Shown here: positions 5,977 to 13,420 of the stretch, one piece after another
Position numbering within the stretch: position 1 is the first letter of the stretch
Layout of the letters: every line of letters starts with the position of its first letter
Source: Prevotella sp.
Lineage (GTDB): Bacteria; Bacteroidota; Bacteroidia; Bacteroidales; Bacteroidaceae
Assembly (NCBI GenBank): GCA_003483565.1
Contig: DMYZ01000055.1
Location: 1 to 18,039 of the forward strand
Direction of reading: 5' to 3'
DNA length: 18,039 bases
Notes under the pieces: model-generated
Told to the model about the DNA's origin: nothing
The model's input: only the letters and a program-made list of their open reading frames with translations
The model's database searches: none
Translations under genes and position numbers: made by a program

Positions 5977-7173
5977 CTAGTTATTATCATCGGGATGACT
6001 ACGTTGGTCATTATACATACTTTTATCGTTTTTGGGAGGAAAAGAAGATGAATTTTGTCCTTTATAAAAAGGGATATCATTACGTCTCTTAGGAAGAGCA
6101 AAACGCGCTTTTTCGCCCTCGTCATGATGTTCATGATAGAGCTTTTTAAGTGGACTTTCGTAAGGTGCGTCATAATTGATACGATTACGGAAGCCGTCAA
6201 TGGCAAGGTAAATTGCATGTCGGAAAGATGCTGGGTCAGTTAAATCTTTACCTGCTTTCTCATAATCTACAGTCTGGTCACTGGCAGTTCTTATTAAAGG
6301 AAGTCCTGATGTATAAACTACCCCATATTCCTTACCGATAGCTTTAAAAGGAGATATGCCTTGATCGTGGTACATGGCTAAAATGCCGTCGAAAGCTTCA
6401 TAGTAATTTTCGCCAAAGAATTCTGAAGCAGGGTAAGGTCCGAATGCCTGAATACTTTTGTCTGCCATTTTATTGATCGCAGGAGTGATTATCTCTTCTT
6501 CTTCCTTGCCGAATATTTCGTCTTCATGAGTAAGAGGATTAAGAGAGAGAACTGCAATACGTGGATTGGAGATACGGAAGTCACGGCGGAGCACATTGTA
6601 GAAGGCCTCGATTTTACTTTCCATATTTTCTTTAGTAATGGACTTTGCTACATCCTTTAATGCTATGGATGGAGTTACAAAGGCCATACGCATATGTTCA
6701 TTGACGAGAACGTCAAAAGCCTGGCCGTCATTAATGCAGGTCTCGATATAGTGTGTGTGGCCTGGAAACAGATAACCTTCCGGCTTGATGTTTGAATTAT
6801 TGATAGGGGCTGTGACGAGAACGTCGAAAAGCCCATCCTTATAATCAGTGATGGCCCGGTCTATAGCTGTAATCGCTGCTTTGCCTGCTTCTTCTGTTGA
6901 TTGGCCTGTTTCTATGGGAATTTCGTCTTCGATGGCAGCAAGAAGATTTATTCTTCCTTCTTGGGCATCATTGGCCTTTTGGATAATAGAAAAAGGGACT
7001 TGCAGATGAAGCATTTTTGCATAGTAGGCAGCCACTTTAGGAGAACCGTAGATAATAGGTGTGCATAAATCAAGCATAGCTTGTTCTGCAAAAGTTTTTA
7101 AAATAAGTTCATATCCGATACCATTAGTATCGCCGTGGGTAATAGCCACACGAATTTTATTATTATTTTCCAT
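5977..7173 (-). CDS. pdxA: PdxA-family protein (4-hydroxythreonine-4-phosphate dehydrogenase-like) with altered active site
   Basis: Canonical PdxA oxidises 4-phosphohydroxy-L-threonine in pyridoxal phosphate synthesis and needs a divalent metal held by three His. The fold signature is clear: ITHGDTNGIGYE (11-22), VLVTAPINNSNI (118-129), FPGHTHYIE (136-144), AMYHDQGISPFK (266-277) and GLPLIRT (290-296). By alignment from memory with E. coli PdxA, the substrate residues His136/Thr137, Lys274 and Arg292 correspond to His139/Thr140, Lys277 and Arg295, and metal ligand His266 to His269. The other two metal ligands appear to be Ser169 (VTPSIAL for ATTHLPL) and Leu213 (LNPLTHEDE for LNPHAGxGG), and the substrate Asn is Val286. 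A charged tail of about 50 residues follows the expected end (398 residues against roughly 330-365). It follows rlmN by 35 bp. The frame is intact, so it may be active in a changed form or have a new role. Confidence 0.85.
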   Translation of the reverse strand: MENNNKIRVAITHGDTNGIGYELILKTFAEQAMLDLCTPIIYGSPKVAAYYAKMLHLQVPFSIIQKANDAQEGRINLLAAIEDEIPIETGQSTEEAGKAAITAIDRAITDYKDGLFDVLVTAPINNSNIKPEGYLFPGHTHYIETCINDGQAFDVLVNEHMRMAFVTPSIALKDVAKSITKENMESKIEAFYNVLRRDFRISNPRIAVLSLNPLTHEDEIFGKEEEEIITPAINKMADKSIQAFGPYPASEFFGENYYEAFDGILAMYHDQGISPFKAIGKEYGVVYTSGLPLIRTASDQTVDYEKAGKDLTDPASFRHAIYLAIDGFRNRINYDAPYESPLKKLYHEHHDEGEKARFALPKRRNDIPFYKGQNSSSFPPKNDKSMYNDQRSHPDDNN

Positions 7174-7190
7174 AGAAGATCGTATGTAGT

Positions 7191-7204
7191 ACAGTTTAAA
7201 CTGT
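7191..7204. repeat. 14-bp perfect palindrome between rlmN and the PdxA-family gene
   Basis: ACAGTTTAAACTGT reads the same on both strands and fills much of the 35-bp gap. It could be an operator or a weak hairpin in the transcript (7-bp arms with no loop make a stable RNA hairpin unlikely). No promoter box was found next to it. Confidence 0.4.
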
Positions 7205-7208
7205 TAGA

Positions 7209-8267
7209 TTAAATTTCTTTTTGTTCGTGTCTGATCATTTCAATTTTCTTGCTTGTGCTAAGCAATCCGCAAGCTGCAAAAATATCTTGCCCTCTGCTTG
7301 CACGGATGGTTGTAAAGATGCCATGACTGGTCAGGTAATCACGGAATGATTCCATTTTCTTATAGTCAGCTGCTTTTAGTCGGATGTTAGGAATAGGGTG
7401 GAAGTGGATAAGGTTGATGCGGCAATCAAGTCCCTCAAGCAGTTTGACGATGGCCCGTGCATGGGTCAGGCTGTCGTTGAAATCTCCAAAAACGATATAT
7501 TCGAAAGAAAGTCGACGCTGGTGTGAAAAATCATAGTTGCGAAGCAGGGCAACAATTTCTTCTATGCCCATGCCTTTTTGTGCAGGCATCAACTGAGCAC
7601 GTTGCTCGGGGATAGCAGAATGCAGGCTGATCGCTACTTGGCATTGGCTCTCATTGAGGAAACGCTCCAGCTTGCCACGGATACCTACAGAACTAACTGT
7701 GATACGTTTTGGGCTCCAAGCCCATCCATACGACGCTGTGAGAATATCTATAGCACGAAGTACATTGTCAAGATTATCCATGGGCTCACCTTGCCCCATG
7801 AACACGATATTAGTGAGTTCGTTAACTTCTGGTAAGGAATACACTTGGTTAAGGATATCAGCAGCAGAGAGACTGCCATCAAATCCTTGTTTGCCTGTCT
7901 GGCAGAATGTACAATTCATTTTGCAGCCCACCTGTGAAGATACACATAGTGTAGCCCGATTGTTTTCTTCGGGAATGTAAACAGTTTCGATGAATTTGTT
8001 ATCGACAGTAGGGAAGAGATACTTGATCGTGCCATCGTTAGAACGTTGAGAGTCTATGGCTGCAGCACAGCCAATTCTGTAACGTTCTTGCAGTTTGTCG
8101 CGATTGTTTTTTGATATATTTGTCATCTCGTCAATAGACTTGACATGCTGCTCATAGAGCCATTTCGCTATCTGCCCGCCTGTGAAGGCTGGCATACCCA
8201 AGTTTTTGGCAACTTCTCTGAGTTCGTCAAGTGTAAGACCAAGAAGTGATTTCTTTTCTAAATTCAT
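7209..8267 (-). CDS. rlmN: Dual-specificity RNA methyltransferase RlmN (23S rRNA A2503, tRNA A37)
   Basis: RlmN is a radical-SAM enzyme that methylates C2 of adenine 2503 in 23S rRNA and adenine 37 in some tRNAs. The 352-residue protein has the N-terminal RNA-binding region (KKSLLGLTLDELREV, residues 5-19, then WLYEQH), the radical-SAM cluster motif CKMNCTFC with Cys115, Cys119 and Cys122, the SAM-binding GQGEPMDN (158-165), and the C-terminal catalytic Cys333 in FAACGLL. All key residues are present and the length is normal. A promoter-like box TATCTTTG ends only 4 nt before the ATG, so the transcript may be leaderless or nearly so. It is the first gene of the leftward cluster, divergent from the large fusion gene. 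Confidence 0.96.
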   Translation of the reverse strand: MNLEKKSLLGLTLDELREVAKNLGMPAFTGGQIAKWLYEQHVKSIDEMTNISKNNRDKLQERYRIGCAAAIDSQRSNDGTIKYLFPTVDNKFIETVYIPEENNRATLCVSSQVGCKMNCTFCQTGKQGFDGSLSAADILNQVYSLPEVNELTNIVFMGQGEPMDNLDNVLRAIDILTASYGWAWSPKRITVSSVGIRGKLERFLNESQCQVAISLHSAIPEQRAQLMPAQKGMGIEEIVALLRNYDFSHQRRLSFEYIVFGDFNDSLTHARAIVKLLEGLDCRINLIHFHPIPNIRLKAADYKKMESFRDYLTSHGIFTTIRASRGQDIFAACGLLSTSKKIEMIRHEQKEI

Positions 8268-8271
8268 ATTG

Positions 8272-8279
8272 CAAAGATA
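8272..8279 (-). promoter_or_regulatory. -7 box of the rlmN promoter
   Basis: TATCTTTG on the minus strand matches TAnnTTTG and is followed by CAAT and the rlmN ATG. No clear TTTG lies 19-21 nt upstream. The initiation point would fall at or next to the start codon. Confidence 0.55.
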
Positions 8280-8301
8280 AGCCTTTTTGTTGAAAAAGTG
8301 C

Positions 8302-8309
8302 TATCTTTG
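8302..8309 (+). promoter_or_regulatory. -7 box of the fusion gene and permease promoter
   Basis: TATCTTTG on the plus strand matches TAnnTTTG and lies 27 nt before the ATG at 8337. A -33 element would have to sit around 8278-8283, overlapping the rlmN -7 box, so the two divergent promoters probably compete. No good TTTG is seen there. Confidence 0.55.
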
Positions 8310-8336
8310 CCACATATTTTAATAATGAAACTTTAA

Positions 8337-11300
8337 ATGAGAGAAAAGATAGATGTCTTTTTGCCGGATTTAGGTGATGAGGTTATGCATGAAGTGACAG
8401 CCTTCCTCAATGATGATAAGACCGTTCAACATGTATACTTAATGAAAGATAAGATCTGCTCTACAGCAACTATCAAGGATATAGATAGGAAAGCTGATGC
8501 TGATTATGTACTTTTATGTATTCGTCCGACAAAGATCCTTATGGGACAGTTTTCTTTGGAACGCTTTCTCCGTGTGGCTCATGATACACAGGCACTAATG
8601 GTATACAGCGATCATTATGCCATGGAAAACGGAATAAAGGTGAAGCATCCGGCTATCAGCTATCAGATAGGCAGTGTGCGTGATGATTTCGACTTTGGAA
8701 GCCTTGTGTTGATAGAGGCGCAGGCAATTCATGATTATGTGGCTAGTCTGGAAGAAGAAAAAGAAGAATATAGTTTTGCTGCTTTTTATGATTTGCGTCT
8801 TTTTATAAGCAGGCTGGGTGCGATATTTCATATTGATGAGTTCCTTTATACAGAGGAGGGGCTCGATCTGCGCAAGAGCGGAGAAAAACAATTTGATTAT
8901 GTTAATCCTCGTAATCGCGTAGTCCAGATAGAAATGGAAAAGGTCTGTACTGATCATCTTAGGAAGATGGATGCCCTTGTTGATACCAGCTTTTATGACA
9001 AACCGGACTTTGAGGAACAGAATTTCGAGTATGAAGCAAGTGTCGTCATTCCTGTCTTAAACCGTGAGAAGACGATTGCAGATGCAGTCAAGTCGGCACT
9101 AGGGCAGAAAACTACTTTTAAATATAATGTCATTGTAGTGAATAATCATTCGACTGATGATACTGGCATTGTTCTCAATAAGTTAAAACAGGAAAATCTT
9201 AAACTTATAGTCATAGAACCAGAGAGAACAGACCTGGGCATTGGTGGATGCTGGAATGTAGCTGTTCATGATGACCGTTGTGGTAAATTTGCCGTTCAGC
9301 TGGACAGCGATGATTTGTATTCTTCACCAAAGACTCTTCAGAAAATAGTGGATGCCTTTTATAGGCAGGAATCAGCGATGATTATCGGAAGCTATCGCAT
9401 GTGTGATTTTGAATTGAACACACTGCCACCAGGACTAATAGATCATAAGGAGTGGACTGAAGAAAATGGATGTAATAATGCTTTGCGCATTAATGGTTTG
9501 GGAGCGCCGCGTGCCTTTTTTACTCCATTGATCCGCCAGATCTGTTTCCCTAATACCAGTTATGGTGAGGATTATGCTCTAGGTCTTGCTTTCAGTCGCC
9601 GTTATCGTATAGGGCGAATTTACGAGGAACTTTATCTTTGCCGTAGATGGAATGGCAATAGTGACGCTGCTTTAAGTGTAGATAAAGTGAATGCCAACAA
9701 TCAGTATAAGGATAGTCTCCGTACAATGGAGATCTTAGCCCGTAAGGCTGTTAACAGTGGCCAGGAAGACATTACTCCCGATGATAGTTTTATACGTTTT
9801 TTCAATCGCCAGCTTGATATTTGGGAAGAAGTTCGCAGACGTTATGGTGACTTGAAAAATGTCCAAACCAGAGAACTGTTGCCATCAATTATCCGCTTGC
9901 AGTTTAATCCTGCCCGCATAGTATCTACAGGAGCGAAGACCGATCATAAGACCATTGAAAAGCGTCCATGTTTTCTTTGTGACAAGAACCGTCCGAATAT
10001 CCAGATGGCAAAGAAATTAGACAAGGACTTTCAGTTGTTGGTAAATCCTTTCCCCATTCTGAATACCCATTTTACTATTCCTGCTCGTCGTCATCAGCCA
10101 CAGGCTATCTTTCATCATTATAGTGAGATGCATCGGCTCTTACATGAAAATTCTCATTTGATGATATTCTATAATGGACCAAAGTGTGGAGCCAGTGCTC
10201 CTGATCATCTCCATTTTCAAGCTGGTACAATGGAAGGTATTCCTTTGCTGCAAGAGTGGGCACGATTAAGCCGTTCAATGACTAAGCTTTATTCTGTAAA
10301 TGATGAGGAATATTTGGCAAGAATAGATAATTTTATCGTTCCGGTATTTGCTATTGTCAGTATTATAGCGGAAAGCGACCGCCGTCTTTTTGAATATCTT
10401 TATCATATGCTTCCTCTTCATAAAGATGAAACTGAGCCGATGATGAACATCGTATCATGGCGTATTGAAAATAAATTTGTCAGTGTCGTCATCCCCCGCG
10501 AGAAGCATCGGCCTGATTGTTATTTCAGCCATGGTGAAGAACAGGTGATGGTTAGTCCTGGAGCTATTGATATGATGGGACTTATCATAACTCCTCGAGA
10601 GAAAGATTTTAAAAAGCTTACAGCAGAAAAAGCTATTTCAATATTACGGGAATGTGGTATCTCCAGAGAGAAAATGAATATGATCTGTGATAAATTGAAA
10701 GCTGAAGACGAAGAGGAACTAAATATGAAGCATCAGCCGAATGTTACTGTTGGCATCGTTTCGGCCTCAAAGATCCATTTTATATTGAACCGTCCATACA
10801 TGGCCAAGGGCACAGAAGTGAACGGTGAACAGACTGTCGAGTTTTCGGAAGGTGCTATACTTTGGAATGGCAACCTTTATACCCAACTTTCTTTTCATCC
10901 GCAGAGTGAAGACGCTAATTTTTCTCTTGATGATGTTACCATTGGGGTCAATTTCCACTGGGAGCGTAAGGAAACGCAGACTTTCCTTGGTACGCTTTGC
11001 TTTATTGTTGATTCAGATAAAATCTGTGCCATCAATGAACTCCCTGTTGAAAAATATTTAGAGAGCGTTATCAGCAGCGAGATGCGCGCGACCTCTAGTT
11101 TGGAGTTCCTTAAAGCACATGCTGTTATTTCGCGCAGTTGGCTGCTTGCACAGATAGGGCGCCGACTTGCCCACACTAATGCCGACAATGATTTTTTTGC
11201 TTTTACTAAGACCGATGATACCTTAGTACGCTGGTACGGCAGAGATGATCATACTCTTTTTGATGTATGTGCGGATGACCATTGCCAGCGCTATCAGGGC

Positions 11301-12059
11301 ATTACAAAGGAAACATCACCACAGGCGTCCCAGGCTGTCAAGGCCACTATGGGACAGATCCTTATGGATGGCAATGAAATCTGTGATGCCCGTTTCAGTA
11401 AATGTTGTGGTGGAATTAGTGAGGAATATAAATACTGTTGGGAGAATATCAGAAAGCCTTACCTTTCTGCGGTTCGGGACAGTAAGGATGCTGTGGATTC
11501 TGATTCTCAGTCTTTTCCGGATCTTACTATTGAATCCAATGCTGAGAAATGGATTCGTTCTGCTCCTGTTTCGTTCTGCAATACTCATGATAAAAAGATA
11601 CTCAGCCAGGTGCTCAATGATTATGATCAGGAAACAGCTGACTTTTATCGCTGGAAGGTTTCGCTTACACAGGAAGAAATCAAGAAACTTCTTGCTGAGA
11701 AGATGAATCTTGATCTAGGCGATATTAAGGAGCTTGTTCCTATAGAAAGAGGTAAAAGCGGTCGTATTTCTCTTTTAAAGATTATCGGTACCCAACGTAC
11801 TTTTACTATCGGCAAAGAATTGGAAATACGTCGGGCTCTCAGTGAAAGCCATCTTTATAGCTCTGCCTTTGTGATTGATGTTTTTGATAAAAACAAGCAG
11901 GGCGTACCACAGCGTTTTGAACTCTTGGGCGCAGGTTGGGGACATGGTGTCGGACTTTGTCAGATAGGAGCTGCTGTCATGGGTGAAAAGGGGTATAGTT
12001 ATGATCAAATCTTGCTGCATTACTATCAGGGTGCAGGTGTTAAACGAATCTATAAGTAA
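8337..12059 (+). CDS. Multidomain fusion: GT2 glycosyltransferase, GalT/HIT-like (DUF4922-type) domain and SpoIID/LytB domain
   Basis: The 1240-residue protein has at least three modules. Residues 1-230 resemble a degenerate GT-A-like region (ADYVLLCIRPTKI, MVYSDHY, GSVRDDFDFGSL). Residues 235-440 are a GT2 domain with ASVVIPVLNREKTI, a DxD-type motif QLDSDD (321-326) and YGEDYALG (409-416). Residues about 540-790 are GalT/HIT-like: PCFLC with Cys545 and Cys548, NTHFTIPARRH with His578, and DHLHFQ with His624, His626 and Gln628. Residues 800-1240 are a SpoIID domain: catalytic-type Glu915 in ISSEMRA, a putative zinc cluster His972/Cys978/His982/Cys983, SKCCGG (1021-1026) and GAGWGHGVGLCQIGA (1198-1212). 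SpoIID domains cleave denuded peptidoglycan glycan strands outside the cytoplasm, yet no signal peptide or membrane helix is present. Its TAA overlaps the start of an AmpG-like permease. Peptidoglycan-sugar salvage is inferred from these two facts; the substrates are unknown. Confidence 0.85.
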   Translation: MREKIDVFLPDLGDEVMHEVTAFLNDDKTVQHVYLMKDKICSTATIKDIDRKADADYVLLCIRPTKILMGQFSLERFLRVAHDTQALMVYSDHYAMENGIKVKHPAISYQIGSVRDDFDFGSLVLIEAQAIHDYVASLEEEKEEYSFAAFYDLRLFISRLGAIFHIDEFLYTEEGLDLRKSGEKQFDYVNPRNRVVQIEMEKVCTDHLRKMDALVDTSFYDKPDFEEQNFEYEASVVIPVLNREKTIADAVKSALGQKTTFKYNVIVVNNHSTDDTGIVLNKLKQENLKLIVIEPERTDLGIGGCWNVAVHDDRCGKFAVQLDSDDLYSSPKTLQKIVDAFYRQESAMIIGSYRMCDFELNTLPPGLIDHKEWTEENGCNNALRINGLGAPRAFFTPLIRQICFPNTSYGEDYALGLAFSRRYRIGRIYEELYLCRRWNGNSDAALSVDKVNANNQYKDSLRTMEILARKAVNSGQEDITPDDSFIRFFNRQLDIWEEVRRRYGDLKNVQTRELLPSIIRLQFNPARIVSTGAKTDHKTIEKRPCFLCDKNRPNIQMAKKLDKDFQLLVNPFPILNTHFTIPARRHQPQAIFHHYSEMHRLLHENSHLMIFYNGPKCGASAPDHLHFQAGTMEGIPLLQEWARLSRSMTKLYSVNDEEYLARIDNFIVPVFAIVSIIAESDRRLFEYLYHMLPLHKDETEPMMNIVSWRIENKFVSVVIPREKHRPDCYFSHGEEQVMVSPGAIDMMGLIITPREKDFKKLTAEKAISILRECGISREKMNMICDKLKAEDEEELNMKHQPNVTVGIVSASKIHFILNRPYMAKGTEVNGEQTVEFSEGAILWNGNLYTQLSFHPQSEDANFSLDDVTIGVNFHWERKETQTFLGTLCFIVDSDKICAINELPVEKYLESVISSEMRATSSLEFLKAHAVISRSWLLAQIGRRLAHTNADNDFFAFTKTDDTLVRWYGRDDHTLFDVCADDHCQRYQGITKETSPQASQAVKATMGQILMDGNEICDARFSKCCGGISEEYKYCWENIRKPYLSAVRDSKDAVDSDSQSFPDLTIESNAEKWIRSAPVSFCNTHDKKILSQVLNDYDQETADFYRWKVSLTQEEIKKLLAEKMNLDLGDIKELVPIERGKSGRISLLKIIGTQRTFTIGKELEIRRALSESHLYSSAFVIDVFDKNKQGVPQRFELLGAGWGHGVGLCQIGAAVMGEKGYSYDQILLHYYQGAGVKRIYK

Positions 12060-13363
12060 TGAAACATAGAAATCCCTGGTCGTGGATTCCGACCTTATAT
12101 TTTACAGAAGGTATACCAAACGTTATCGTTACAGTAGTGTCTCTGGTTATGTATAAGCAAATGGGGCTTAGTAATGCCTGGATCACTTTTTATACATCGT
12201 GGCTCAATTTGCCTTGGCTTATAAAACCGTTATGGAGTCCGTTTGTGGATATCATTAAGACGAAGCGGTGGTGGATCGTAAGTATGCAGTTGCTCTTGGG
12301 GGCTTCACTTGCAGGGGTTGCCTTTACCATACCTACTCATTGGTGGTTACAGGCAACACTGTTTTTCTTTTTCCTGATGGCTTTTTCGAGTGCCACTCAT
12401 GATATAGCTGCTGATGGCTTCTATATGCTGGGGCTCGATTCTCATGATCAGTCCCTTTTTGTTGGCATTCGCAGTACTTTTTATCGTTTTGCAATGATTT
12501 TTGGCCAGGGAGTGCTTGTCATGATAGCAGGTAATTTACAGGTAGTGTTTCGCAACAGTATTCGTTATTCCTGGAGTCTCACTTTTTATGGTGTCACAGG
12601 GCTTTTTATCGCTCTTTGGCTTTGGCATCGTTTTATTTTGCCACATCCAAGGGCTGATCATCCTCGTGAAGGTGTTTCTTCCGGCGATGTATGGACCGAG
12701 TTTGCCAAGACGGTAGTCACCTTCTTCAGGAAGCCATATATTCTGACAGCTATTATTTTTATGCTTTTTTATCGTATGCCTGAAGGGTTTCTTACAAAGA
12801 TTACGCCTTTATTTCTCATTGATTCTGCCCATAATGGAGGGTTAGGATTGTCGCCACAGGAATATGGACTGGCTTCAGGAACTGTTGGAGTCGTAGGACT
12901 TCTTATCGGAGGTATTCTTGGAGGAATGTGTGTGTCCCATGATGGTCTCAAACGATGGATGTGGCCAATGGTTTGTGCTATTACTATTCCTGATATCGTT
13001 TATGTTTATTTAAGCTATCATACACTCAGTGCAGGTTTGGGAGTGGTTAGTGCTTGCCTTTTCTTTGAGCAGTTTGGCTATGGTTTTGGATTCACAGCTT
13101 ATATGCTTTACCTTATTTATTTTGCACAGGGTGAGTACAAGACTAGTCATTATGCCATCTGTACATTCTTTATGACAGCAAGTCTGATGCTTCCTGGGTT
13201 TGTGAGTGGAGTTTTACAGGAATATATCGGCTATCGTCACTATTTTATTTTAGTCATGTTCTTTTGTATTATTACTTTTATTGTAGCGAAATTAGTTCAT
13301 ATTGATCCTAATTTTGGAAAGAGGAAGGATGATATTGAAGAAATAGAAAAAATCGAAGAATAA
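12059..13363 (+). CDS. AmpG-family muropeptide permease (major facilitator superfamily)
   Basis: AmpG carriers import GlcNAc-anhydro-MurNAc peptides released during cell-wall turnover across the inner membrane. The 434-residue protein is strongly hydrophobic with about 12 membrane helices. It shows AmpG-like features: YFTEGIPNVIVTVVSLVMYK (residues 14-33), LPWLIKPLWSPFVD (51-64), which corresponds to the AmpG 'LKFLWSP-D' segment, and SATHDIAADGFYM (111-123), which corresponds to 'SQDIxxDA'. The C-terminus is a short charged cytosolic tail. The ATG at 12059 shares its A with the stop codon of the fusion gene (TAATG), so the two are probably translated as a coupled pair. The permease would deliver muropeptides or other wall sugars to the cytosol, where the fusion protein appears to reside. 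A different sugar substrate cannot be excluded. Confidence 0.82.
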   Translation: MKHRNPWSWIPTLYFTEGIPNVIVTVVSLVMYKQMGLSNAWITFYTSWLNLPWLIKPLWSPFVDIIKTKRWWIVSMQLLLGASLAGVAFTIPTHWWLQATLFFFFLMAFSSATHDIAADGFYMLGLDSHDQSLFVGIRSTFYRFAMIFGQGVLVMIAGNLQVVFRNSIRYSWSLTFYGVTGLFIALWLWHRFILPHPRADHPREGVSSGDVWTEFAKTVVTFFRKPYILTAIIFMLFYRMPEGFLTKITPLFLIDSAHNGGLGLSPQEYGLASGTVGVVGLLIGGILGGMCVSHDGLKRWMWPMVCAITIPDIVYVYLSYHTLSAGLGVVSACLFFEQFGYGFGFTAYMLYLIYFAQGEYKTSHYAICTFFMTASLMLPGFVSGVLQEYIGYRHYFILVMFFCIITFIVAKLVHIDPNFGKRKDDIEEIEKIEE

Positions 13364-13377
13364 TGATAGAGATTTTT

Positions 13378-13420
13378 ATAAGATAATCAAATGTATTCTT
13401 ATTAGATTTTTATTTGTATT
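13378..13420 (+). terminator. Weak terminator after the permease gene
   Basis: ATAAGA (13378-13383) pairs with TCTTAT (13397-13402), followed by TAGATTTTTATTTGTATTTT. The stem is short and AT-rich. It lies in the 57-bp gap between the convergent permease and aguB genes, where a terminator is expected. Confidence 0.35.

Noticed and set aside
8595..8957. 120-codon minus-strand frame inside the fusion gene
   Set aside because: It lies antisense to a clear coding region, has a run of Phe from codon complementarity and no recognisable domain.
11245..11706. 153-codon frame in another plus-strand frame inside the SpoIID region
   Set aside because: The in-frame SpoIID motifs are intact, so this is a shadow frame with arginine-rich sequence and no domain.
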